Assembly (NCBI GenBank): GCA_017883605.1
Contig: JADGNH010000043.1
Location: 1-13,396, forward strand
DNA length: 13,396 bases
Direction: 5' to 3'
Origin: Methanobacteriaceae archaeon
GTDB lineage: Archaea > Methanobacteriota > Methanobacteria > Methanobacteriales > Methanobacteriaceae
The translations under genes and the position numbers were made by a program. Of this stretch, positions 8,384 through 13,396 are shown piece by piece; the stretch's first letter is position 1; each line of letters opens with the position of its first letter. The notes under the pieces were generated by a model. It was not told the DNA's origin. It ran no database searches and worked only from the letters and a program-made list of their open reading frames with translations.

Positions 8384-8421
8384 ATGTAAATAGTACTTTA
8401 CATAATGTTATATAAACTTTA
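8384..8421 (-). promoter_or_regulatory. Operon promoter with a perfect dyad operator candidate
   Basis: On the minus strand TAAAGTTTATATAA (8421-8408) is a near-ideal archaeal BRE plus TATA box, predicting a transcription start near 8389. ATGTAAA (8384-8390) and TTTACAT (8397-8403), separated by 6 bp, form a perfect 7-bp inverted repeat covering the region between TATA and the start site. A protein bound there would block polymerase or TFB. The XRE regulator encoded in the operon is the obvious candidate, giving autorepression (inferred). The rest of the 8384-8563 spacer shows the promoter and ribosome site (AAGGAGAG, 8551-8558) of the divergent flavoprotein gene. Confidence 0.75.
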
Positions 8422-8563
8422 CTATATGTTAATGTTTGTTTACTTGAAAGTCGGAAATTAATGATGAAAATTTTTCAATGATTAAAAAAAAGAGAGATAT
8501 AACTTGAATCTTATTAAATTAAAAAAACAATAGATAGTTAATAAAAGGTTAAGGAGAGATTTT

Positions 8564-9133
8564 ATGAAAAAAGTTATTTTACTATGCGCCAGCCCCAGGC
8601 CCAGCGGAAATACCTACCAGGTGCTGGAAGAATGTGCCAGTGTCATAGAGGAAGAAGGTTTAGAAGTGGAAATAATTCCACTGGTGGGTAAAAGAATCCA
8701 GTCATGCATTGCCTGTGGGAGATGCAGTGAATTGGATGAATGCAGTCTTGATGACGGTCTAAATGACATCATAACCAAAATTAGAGGGGCAGAGGGATTT
8801 ATTGTCGGATCACCGGTATACTTCGGAACAGCCCGAGGGGACGTCATGTCAGCCCTGCAGAGGATTGGCTACGTTTCAATGGCCACTGACAACTTCTTAT
8901 CATGGATGGTGGGCGGTCCCATAGCAGTTGCCCGGCGCGGAGGCCAGACCAGCACCCTTCAGGAAATGCTGATGTTCTACCTGATAAACGACATGATAGT
9001 GCCCGGCTCAACCTACTGGAATATGGTGTTTGGATGGGCCCCGGGAGACGTGCAGGATGACGATGAGGGTATGAAGACCATCCGCAGGTTTGGATACAAC
9101 GTAGCCAGTTTAATTAAGAAAATAAGTGAATAG
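8564..9133 (+). CDS. Iron-sulfur flavoprotein-like NAD(P)H/FMN reductase
   Basis: A 189-residue flavodoxin-fold protein of the NADPH-dependent FMN reductase group. SPRPSGNT (10-17) is the FMN phosphate loop. CIACGRCSELDEC (Cys48, 51, 54, 60) matches the compact cysteine motif that holds a 4Fe-4S cluster in the methanogen protein Isf. GSPVYFG (82-88) contacts the flavin, and ARRGGQTSTLQ (123-133) is the usual late flavin-binding stretch. Such proteins move electrons between ferredoxin-like donors and flavin and are linked to oxidant defence in methanogens; the partner here is unknown. The ATG has AAGGAGAG 5 nt upstream. The gene stands alone, divergent from the protease operon, with a likely terminator after it. 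Confidence 0.92.
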   Translation: MKKVILLCASPRPSGNTYQVLEECASVIEEEGLEVEIIPLVGKRIQSCIACGRCSELDECSLDDGLNDIITKIRGAEGFIVGSPVYFGTARGDVMSALQRIGYVSMATDNFLSWMVGGPIAVARRGGQTSTLQEMLMFYLINDMIVPGSTYWNMVFGWAPGDVQDDDEGMKTIRRFGYNVASLIKKISE

Positions 9134-9183
9134 GACAACCAGTACGATAAGGGAACAATACACCCATATAAACCCCCTCTTTC

Positions 9184-9201
9184 AATAAATAATTTATTTT
9201 T
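9184..9201 (+). terminator. Possible terminator of the flavoprotein gene
   Basis: AATAAAT (9184-9190) and ATTTATT (9192-9198) form a 7-bp AT-only palindrome running into five T (9197-9201). It is weak but well placed, about 50 nt past the stop. T-rich DNA at 9408-9434 could act as a second plus-strand stop. Confidence 0.35.
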
Positions 9202-9220
9202 AAATTAACTAGCTGATAGA

Positions 9221-9310
9221 ATGACAAAAGAACAGCTTTACAGAAGGTTTGCAAGGTATTATGATAAGACATATCAATGATTTGAAGGATATTAGTAAAA
9301 ATGGATACTA
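9221..9310 (+). pseudogene. N-terminal remnant of a SAM-dependent methyltransferase
   Basis: An ATG at 9221 opens MTKEQLYRRFARYYDKTYQ before a TGA at 9278. The LY-FA-YYDK-Y pattern is the typical N-terminus of a class I methyltransferase family of archaea. After a shift of frame the sequence reads LKDISKNG (about 9282-9307), resembling the KDY segment that follows in intact relatives. There is no ribosome site and no SAM-binding loop (the GTG motif) after it. A C-terminal scrap of the same kind of enzyme lies at 10763-11128, so the two may come from one broken gene. The rest of the 9134-9457 spacer shows no gene. Confidence 0.45.
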
Positions 9311-9457
9311 ATTTATGTCTCACGATTATGAACAGATATTATTATATTGATGGATGAACTATGAGAATGATATTAGGATAATAATGTCGTGATTACCTAC
9401 CTTTTTTATGTTTTATTACTTATTTTTTTCTTTAAATTTGCATAATCCAACCAGCCT

Positions 9458-10150
9458 TTAAGTGTAGTCTAAATCACCTTCCTGGTAAAGAGTTTGGAGT
9501 TTTGAAGCATGACTTAACTCGAAATTTCGATAGGGGTTACTATAGTAGGGGAAAACCATCCCACTTAATGTATATATGTAGGCTGGGACCATTCCATAGG
9601 TTTTTTCTAAGATGTAGAAATATAAGGGGAACCCACATCCCTGGATGAACACTGGATTTCCCTGTCTGGCGTCTCCATGCCAGACCATGGGGAGGGGTCC
9701 CTGCTGACCATGCTCACGTGCAAGGGTGTTGACATGGTTCATAGCTTCATCATAAGTGTTAAAAACGATTCCATCAGACTTAAATTTGTATCTACCATCG
9801 GGAATACCGAATAAAGCTATTTTTAACGAGTCCAAATAGTTCGTCGGGTCTGCGGCACCTGTACCCTGAGTGTCAATAAACGCCAGCTCTATTATATAGA
9901 CATTTCCATCTTGATAACTACGATAATTGGAACTTCCCCCAAAATGACAGACCAAAGCACATTTCGAACCTCTCTCCTCTGCATATTTAACTAAAAGTTC
10001 AGAGTGAAGATGACCCGGATAAAAATCAGGATTTGCCAACTTAACAAACGCAGTCCTCCCTAAAGGGTCTATAGGGCCATTTAATACCGTGACAACAGAA
10101 TAACCTATTATTACCGCCACAATGACGAGTGCAACCAATGACCATCTCAT
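9458..10150 (-). CDS. Membrane-anchored protein of unknown family
   Basis: I do not recognise this protein. From the ATG at 10150 it has 230 residues: a short basic start (MRW), a hydrophobic segment SLVALVIVAVIIGYSVVTVL (4-23) that looks like an uncleaved signal anchor, and an outside domain of about 205 residues rich in Tyr, Gly and Pro. Possible metal ligands or active residues are GHLHSE (His47, His49), CALVCHFGG (His69), VWHGD (His158) and Cys64, 68 and 172. The frame extends to an ATG at 10183, but AAGGTGA (10164-10158) sits 7 nt before the chosen ATG and the TATA box lies at 10186-10199, too near the upstream ATG. It stands alone inside a region of gene remnants, which suggests acquisition or an insertion. 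Confidence 0.78.
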   Translation of the reverse strand: MRWSLVALVIVAVIIGYSVVTVLNGPIDPLGRTAFVKLANPDFYPGHLHSELLVKYAEERGSKCALVCHFGGSSNYRSYQDGNVYIIELAFIDTQGTGAADPTNYLDSLKIALFGIPDGRYKFKSDGIVFNTYDEAMNHVNTLAREHGQQGPLPMVWHGDARQGNPVFIQGCGFPLYFYILEKTYGMVPAYIYTLSGMVFPYYSNPYRNFELSHASKLQTLYQEGDLDYT

Positions 10151-10185
10151 ATTATTTTTCACCTTTGAACATTTAATTACCATCC

Positions 10186-10199
10186 TTAATATTTAAAAG
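10186..10199 (-). promoter_or_regulatory. TATA box of the membrane-anchored protein gene
   Basis: On the minus strand CCTTTTAAATATTA (10199-10186) resembles an archaeal box A. Transcription would start near 10168, leaving an 18-nt leader with AAGGTGA before the ATG at 10150. Confidence 0.45.
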
Positions 10200-10222
10200 G
10201 ATTGGATTTAGTATACGGAAAA

Positions 10223-10339
10223 CTAATTTACAATGAATATTGGTGCGACCATCAGATTGTGGGAATTTTCGTGTCCTTGAATGTTTATTTCAATCAGTTG
10301 TGCATCAACGGGATTATCTCCAATTAATAAGATTCTCAT
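10223..10339 (-). pseudogene. Remnant of a response-regulator receiver domain
   Basis: A 38-codon frame from an ATG at 10339 begins MRILLIGDNPVDAQLIEINI and stops at a TAG at 10223. The ILL-DNP-DA-LI pattern is that of the first strand and helix of CheY-like receiver domains (usual form ILLVEDNPDDAxLI). The second acidic residue is missing (GDN for EDN) and the phosphorylated Asp strand is absent. No ribosome site precedes it. It is probably a scrap of a lost regulator gene. Confidence 0.4.
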
Positions 10340-10362
10340 CTGGAATATCAGTTTATATCTTC

Positions 10363-10429
10363 ATTAGTTTAATCTTCTAAATTATGGATATACAAAAATA
10401 AATACACATTCTTCATATGTTAAACTAAT
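10363..10429. repeat. 10-bp inverted repeat with facing TATA-like elements
   Basis: ATTAGTTTAA (10363-10372) and TTAAACTAAT (10420-10429) are perfect reverse complements 47 bp apart. Each has a TTTATAT element on its outer side, at 10352-10358 on the plus strand and 10431-10437 on the minus strand. The pattern suggests a duplicated and inverted promoter-like element. The rest of 10340-10515 is AT-rich with no gene seen. Confidence 0.4.
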
Positions 10430-10515
10430 ATATAAATCACATGTTATTCTTTTTCCATCTCATTTATTTCTATGAAATTTTTAAAATGATTGATTAAATT
10501 TTTTGTCGTTGTTTG

Positions 10516-10742
10516 TTAGGTCTCTAAGGTGTCTGATGTTTTTACAATGTATTTTAACATCTTTATGAAATCGTTAAGATTTTGACTTTCGATTAGTCTG
10601 TTTAGGGATTTTTTAGCTTCGTCAATGTATTCCTTATCTTCTGTACGTTCAAAGTCTTCTATATCACCAATAATGAATTTGATAACCGGTAATATGATAT
10701 CCTCAATGCATAAGTTCCTCGGATCTTATCATTACTACCCAT
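10516..10742 (-). pseudogene. Startless helical reading frame, possibly a frameshifted small gene
   Basis: A minus-strand frame from 10725 to a TAA at 10516 encodes 69 residues with coding-like composition, including EDIILPVIKFIIGDIEDF, then a charged helical part (KEYIDEAKKSLNRLIES) and a C-terminus at TSDTLET. It has no ATG, GTG or TTG near its 5' end. An ATG at 10742 opens MGSNDKIRGTYALR in a neighbouring frame that meets it near 10708. One frameshift would join them into a protein of about 75 residues. No family is recognised. Confidence 0.35.
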
Positions 10743-10762
10743 GAAAATTAGAACCCACTTAA

Positions 10763-11128
10763 AAAAATTTTTACAACCATTTGAAAGAAGGCGGAGTCCT
10801 AATATTCGATTTAGGCCTTAATAAAGAAAATTGGATTGAAGGATTGGTCAGTGTGGACACCGTGGTTGATAAAGACCTGAAACTGGCCAGAATCTGTCAA
10901 TCACATTTAGAAGAGGGGATATTCAATTCAAGTTTTGTATTTTTGGTAAAGGAGAATGGAAAGCTGGATTTTGATATTGATGAACATAAATTAGGCGTAT
11001 TTGGAATGGAAGAAGTTTTGGAATTAATGAGAAATACCGGCTTTAATACGTTTATATATTCAGATTTTAAAGATGAGAAATGGAGAATTGAAACGGGAGA
11101 GAGGCCGGTTTTTGTTGGGGTAAAATAA
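10763..11128 (+). pseudogene. C-terminal remnant of a SAM-dependent methyltransferase
   Basis: The frame reads KNFYNHLKEGGVLIFDLG and runs 115 residues from a TTG at 10781 to the TAA at 11126-11128, ending ERPVFVGVK. LKEGGVLIFDL is the strand-4/5 region of class I methyltransferases (usual form LKPGGVLIFD), and the rest matches the C-terminal half of that family in length and character. The SAM-binding half is missing. The in-frame stop at 10760 and a run of seven A (10761-10767), where six would keep the frame open upstream, mark the break. No ribosome site precedes the TTG, so expression is doubtful. Coding quality downstream is good, which suggests recent damage. Confidence 0.6.
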
Positions 11129-11186
11129 GAAAAATTATTTCAGTTATCAGGATATACTAAAATCACGTTATAACATCAATCAAGAC

Positions 11187-11236
11187 ATGATACATTAATC
11201 AATGTAAATTACATTAAATACATAACACATTAATCA
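11187..11236. promoter_or_regulatory. Palindrome and repeated motifs upstream of the NifX-like gene
   Basis: AATGTAAATTACATT (11201-11215) is a 7-bp dyad around a single central base. ACATTAATCA repeats at 11192-11201 and 11227-11236, and ATGATACATT at 11187-11196 and again at 11241-11250. A TATA-like TTAAATAC lies at about 11214-11221, overlapping the palindrome's right arm. The arrangement suits regulator binding at the promoter of the gene at 11267. The half-site ATGTAA resembles that of the XRE operon dyad, but the spacing differs. Confidence 0.4.
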
Positions 11237-11266
11237 GGTTATGATACATTTGATTAGGGTGATTAT

Positions 11267-11596
11267 ATGAAAATAGCTGTAGCAACCTCCGATGGTAAAG
11301 ATGTGGATCATTTTGGAAAGGCACAAGAATTCATGATTTATGAATTTGATAAAGAAAATATGAATTTTATAGAAAAAAGAGAATCTCCAAAGATTAAAGG
11401 TGAAAAACATCAATGGGAAAAATCCTTAAAAACAATAGAAGATTGTGATGTCATCATATGTGTGCAGGCCGGTTTGAAGGGTAAATTTGGCATTAAAAAT
11501 GCAGGTGTTAAGCTGGTTGAGGATGAAGGAAGTATAGAGGAAGTTTTAGGAAGATACGTTGATCATTATAAATTCATGGAAAGCCCTATATTTTAA
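11267..11596 (+). CDS. NifX/NifB-type dinitrogenase iron-molybdenum cofactor domain protein
   Basis: A 109-residue single-domain protein of the NifX/NafY/NifB C-terminal family. It opens MKIAVATSDGKDVDHFGKAQEFMIYEF, the family's usual first strand and the HFG motif. The middle has WEKSLKTIEDCDVIICVQAG, and the end GVKLVEDEGSIEEVLGRYVDH is also typical. Members bind iron-molybdenum cofactor or its precursors, but many stand-alone archaeal copies have no link to nitrogenase, and no nif gene is visible here. AGGGTGAT at 11256-11263 is 3 nt before the ATG. It appears monocistronic. Unlike its left neighbours it looks intact. Confidence 0.85.
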   Translation: MKIAVATSDGKDVDHFGKAQEFMIYEFDKENMNFIEKRESPKIKGEKHQWEKSLKTIEDCDVIICVQAGLKGKFGIKNAGVKLVEDEGSIEEVLGRYVDHYKFMESPIF

Positions 11597-11726
11597 TTTA
11601 AACCTAAACACTAATATACCATGAAATCCAACTATCATAAACCTGGCGGTCTAATTAAACTTTAATCCAAATTTCTGTTTTTATAATAGTTAGATGATCT
11701 ACTAGATTATCCTATTAGATTCTACT

Positions 11727-11812
11727 GGATTTCCTATAAATCTAGATCTCTAAGGATTTAGATCCCATGCCGGATTTCCTCTGGTCTGATCTCTAAATTA
11801 ATCTGAGATCTC
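11727..11812. repeat. Diverged direct repeat in the spacer before the eS1 gene
   Basis: GGATTTCCT followed by GATCTCTAA occurs at 11727-11753 and again at 11772-11796, about 45 bp apart, with differing bases between the two blocks. The palindrome GAGATCTC follows at 11805-11812. The 350-bp spacer (11597-11946) holds no gene. This block lies upstream of the predicted TATA boxes, so it is either the tail of the NifX-like transcript or an upstream control region. Confidence 0.45.
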
Positions 11813-11822
11813 ATAACAAATA

Positions 11823-11943
11823 TTTATAAAGCATGAATGGAGTATATTAATTGATTATAAATTTTTAAAGAACTTGTTTATGATTTTTAGTATTTATCCT
11901 AAACCCGTGAGTTCTTTTATAAATCGTTACAAGTAAAGGTGAT
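11823..11943 (+). promoter_or_regulatory. Promoter and leader of the eS1 operon, with an inverted repeat
   Basis: TATA-like TTTATAAA (11823-11830) and ATTATAAAT (11854-11862) both precede the eS1 gene. From the first, transcription would begin near 11850 and give a leader of almost 100 nt containing AAAGAACT (11867-11874) and AGTTCTTT (11910-11917), a perfect 8-bp stem with a 35-nt loop. From the second, the left arm would be lost. A third TTTATAAAT (11916-11924) is within the stem's right side. AGGTGAT at 11937-11943 is the ribosome site. Ribosomal-protein leaders sometimes bind their own product; here that is only a possibility. Confidence 0.45.
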
Positions 11944-11946
11944 AGT

Positions 11947-12534
11947 ATGGCTAAAGCAAGACGTAGAAGAGTAAGAGATACGTGGAAAGAGAAGCAATGG
12001 TATAATATAATGACCCCCACCGAATTTGGGGATGCAGAAATTGGAACAACCCCCGCCCGGGAGCCTAACCTCCTTTTAAAAAGAAGGGTAGAATCATCCC
12101 TGAGGGAGCTTTCAGGAGATTTCAGTAAACAGTACATAAAACTCTACTTCCAGATAAAGGATGTTACCGGTGAAACTGCAAACACCAACTTTGTAGGGCA
12201 TCAGGTAACCACCGATTACGTTAGAAGTATGATCAGGAGGGGAACTAGCCGGATAGACGCTATATCCCATGTTAAAACCAAGGACGGTAAAAAAATCAAG
12301 ATCCATGTCCTGGGTATAACCATTAAAAGGGCCAAGTCTTCCCAGCAGAAATTCATCAGGGAAACTATGGAAAAACTGGTGGCAGAAGCAGCTGCTCAGA
12401 GAAACTTCAAGGACCTGGTGGAAGATATAATCACCGGAAAACTGGCATCACACATCTACCATGAAGCCAAGAAGATCTACCCCCTAAAGAGGGTGGAAAC
12501 TATTAAGACCAGTGTAATTGAAGAAAAAGCATGA
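11947..12534 (+). CDS. rps3ae: 30S ribosomal protein eS1 (S3Ae)
   Basis: Small-subunit ribosomal protein shared by archaea and eukaryotes and absent from bacteria, 195 residues, the usual archaeal length. The basic start MAKARRRRVRDTWKEKQWYNIMTP, the early GTTPAREPNLLLKRRVESSL, and VTTDYVRSMIRRGTSRIDA (about 88-106) are characteristic, as is the C-terminal IYPLKRVETIKTSV. It binds on the platform side of the 30S subunit near the mRNA exit and the 16S rRNA 3' end. AGGTGAT 3 nt before the ATG sets the start. It heads an operon: the DUF92 gene begins 14 nt after its stop. Codon use is GC-richer than in the remnant region to its left, as expected for a core gene. Confidence 0.97.
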   Translation: MAKARRRRVRDTWKEKQWYNIMTPTEFGDAEIGTTPAREPNLLLKRRVESSLRELSGDFSKQYIKLYFQIKDVTGETANTNFVGHQVTTDYVRSMIRRGTSRIDAISHVKTKDGKKIKIHVLGITIKRAKSSQQKFIRETMEKLVAEAAAQRNFKDLVEDIITGKLASHIYHEAKKIYPLKRVETIKTSVIEEKA

Positions 12535-12548
12535 TCTGGTAAAAAGAG

Positions 12549-13226
12549 ATGTACAACCTGGAATATGTGGTCCTTTTAGTGATCATAGGGATTTTAATCT
12601 ACGCCAGGAAAGCCCTTGACCTTCTGGGATCTATTTTCATGATCGCCATGGGCGTGATAATTATTTTTGCAGCCGGTGTAAACTGGCTTCTTTTAATATT
12701 TGTATTCCTGATTCTGGGACTAATATTTACCAGGTACAGACATCAATACAAAAAAGAAATTGGGGTATACGAGGGTACCAGAACCCTAAAAAATGTTATA
12801 TCCAATGGAATAGTGCCCTTTGTAATGGCCGCCTTCGGAAACTATGGCGGATTCATCGGATCCATAGCCACTGCCACTGCAGACACCATGGCCAGCGAGG
12901 TGGGAGTGGTGGAAACACCCCGACTCATAACCAACCTGAAAAAAGTCCCCCCCGGAACAGATGGAGGAATATCACTCCTGGGAACAGTAGCAGGCATCAT
13001 TGGTGCCGGCATAATAGGTGTTTCAGCCTACATACTGGGCATAAATCCGGATCTAATTAAAACTATGGAAATAGCAGTTGTATCAGGTACAGTGGGATGT
13101 TTTATGGACAGCATTCTGGGAGCGGTACTTGAATCAAAAAGCTACCTCACAAATGAGCATGTAAATCTTATAGCTACCGTAACCGGAGCTTTTATAGGAA
13201 TATTCATGGTTCAGGTGATAGTGTGA
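12549..13226 (+). CDS. DUF92 family membrane protein (possible polyprenyl-phosphate kinase)
   Basis: A 225-residue protein with about six membrane helices. DUF92/TIGR00297 motifs are visible: EGTRTLKNVISNG (75-87), ATADTMASEVG (109-119), PPGTDGGISLLGT (134-146) and CFMDSILGA (184-192). The plant member VTE6 is a phytyl-phosphate kinase that makes phytyl diphosphate. By analogy an archaeal copy could phosphorylate an isoprenoid monophosphate, for instance to salvage geranylgeranyl phosphate for lipids; this is inferred. The conserved Asp, Glu and Gly residues face predicted loops, as expected for a nucleotide site. It lies 14 nt after eS1 and overlaps the phosphoglycerate mutase gene by 4 nt, so the three are very likely co-transcribed. 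GGT at 12538-12540 is a weak ribosome site. Confidence 0.88.
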   Translation: MYNLEYVVLLVIIGILIYARKALDLLGSIFMIAMGVIIIFAAGVNWLLLIFVFLILGLIFTRYRHQYKKEIGVYEGTRTLKNVISNGIVPFVMAAFGNYGGFIGSIATATADTMASEVGVVETPRLITNLKKVPPGTDGGISLLGTVAGIIGAGIIGVSAYILGINPDLIKTMEIAVVSGTVGCFMDSILGAVLESKSYLTNEHVNLIATVTGAFIGIFMVQVIV

Positions 13227-13396
13227 AAGGAATCATAATGATAATAGATGGGATGGCAGACCGCCCTCTGGCGGATCTAAAAAACAGAACACCTCTTGAA
13301 GCTGCAAAAACGCCGAATATGGACAAATTAGCAAAAAATGGAATATGTGGGATAATGGCCCCCATAAAACCGGGTATAAGAGCTGGAAGTGATACT
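13223..13396 (+). CDS. apgM: Archaeal-type 2,3-bisphosphoglycerate-independent phosphoglycerate mutase, N-terminal part
   Basis: Interconverts 3- and 2-phosphoglycerate in gluconeogenesis and glycolysis; cytoplasmic, Mn/Mg-dependent, of the alkaline-phosphatase superfamily. Only 58 of the usual roughly 400 residues are in the window. It starts at a GTG (13223) that overlaps the DUF92 stop in GTGA, with AGGTGAT at 13213-13219. The N-terminus KGIIMIIDGMADRPL holds metal ligand Asp9. TPLEAAKTPNMDKLAKNGICGIM and the following PG-RAGSDT match ApgM closely, and Ser56 in GSDT is the expected phospho-accepting nucleophile. The overlap suggests translational coupling with the DUF92 gene. Confidence 0.93.
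   Translation, partial: MKGIIMIIDGMADRPLADLKNRTPLEAAKTPNMDKLAKNGICGIMAPIKPGIRAGSDT

Noticed and set aside
9114..9323. 69-codon minus-strand frame after the flavoprotein gene
   Set aside because: There is no ribosome site, no family motif, and it overlaps the end of the flavoprotein gene. It covers the plus-strand methyltransferase remnant instead.
9134..11266. Insertion sequence or integrated element in the remnant region
   Set aside because: There is no transposase or integrase frame, no terminal inverted repeats matched at the two junctions, no tRNA and no clear target-site duplication. Rearrangement is plain but the agent is not visible.
11727..11812. tRNA or small structured RNA in the spacer before eS1
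   Set aside because: The short repeats and GAGATCTC palindrome do not make a cloverleaf, and no TPsiC-like GTTCRAATC is present.

Overview
The window looks like chromosome from a methanogenic archaeon, most likely of the Methanobacterium type. The case rests on a ribosomal protein found only in archaea and eukaryotes (eS1/S3Ae), an archaeal-type phosphoglycerate mutase (ApgM), a DUF92 membrane protein, and a fused ChlI/ChlD-type chelatase subunit. It also rests on AT-rich intergenic DNA with BRE/TATA promoters and on ribosome binding sites of the GGAGGTGAT type. No database search was run; family calls come from motifs read in the translations.

Layout. 1-1064 (+) is the C-terminal part of a P-type (type III, H+-ATPase-like) cation ATPase. 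1276-2238 (+) is an HSL-family alpha/beta hydrolase. 2436-3023 (-) is a flavin reductase-like FMN protein, followed by 3172-5115 (-), the AAA+/VWA chelatase subunit. Divergent to it, 5327-5925 (+) holds a small zinc-ribbon gene overlapping an unrecognised gene, then a DUF116 membrane-anchored cysteine-rich protein (6150-6854). Convergent to that is a three-gene minus-strand operon: DUF2178 membrane protein, XRE/Cro-type regulator and CPBP intramembrane protease (8371 to 6985). A near-ideal promoter with a perfect 7-bp dyad sits over its predicted transcription start. 8564-9133 (+) is an iron-sulfur-flavoprotein-like NAD(P)H/FMN reductase.

9134-11266 is a decayed or rearranged region. It has an N-terminal and a C-terminal scrap of a SAM-dependent methyltransferase about 1.45 kb apart. 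Between them lie one intact gene for a membrane-anchored protein of unknown family, a scrap of a response-regulator receiver domain, and a startless helical reading frame. A stand-alone NifX/NifB-type small protein follows (11267-11596).

The right end is a conserved-looking + strand operon: eS1 ribosomal protein, DUF92 membrane protein (family of the plant phytyl-phosphate kinase VTE6) and ApgM, the last two overlapping by 4 nt.

I see no CRISPR array, tRNA, rRNA or insertion sequence. What stands out is (i) the self-contained DUF2178-XRE-CPBP operon with its apparent operator, (ii) the methyltransferase graveyard with an orphan gene inside it, and (iii) an unusual number of two-copy tandem duplications of 20-31 bp in the spacers, two of which span stop codons.
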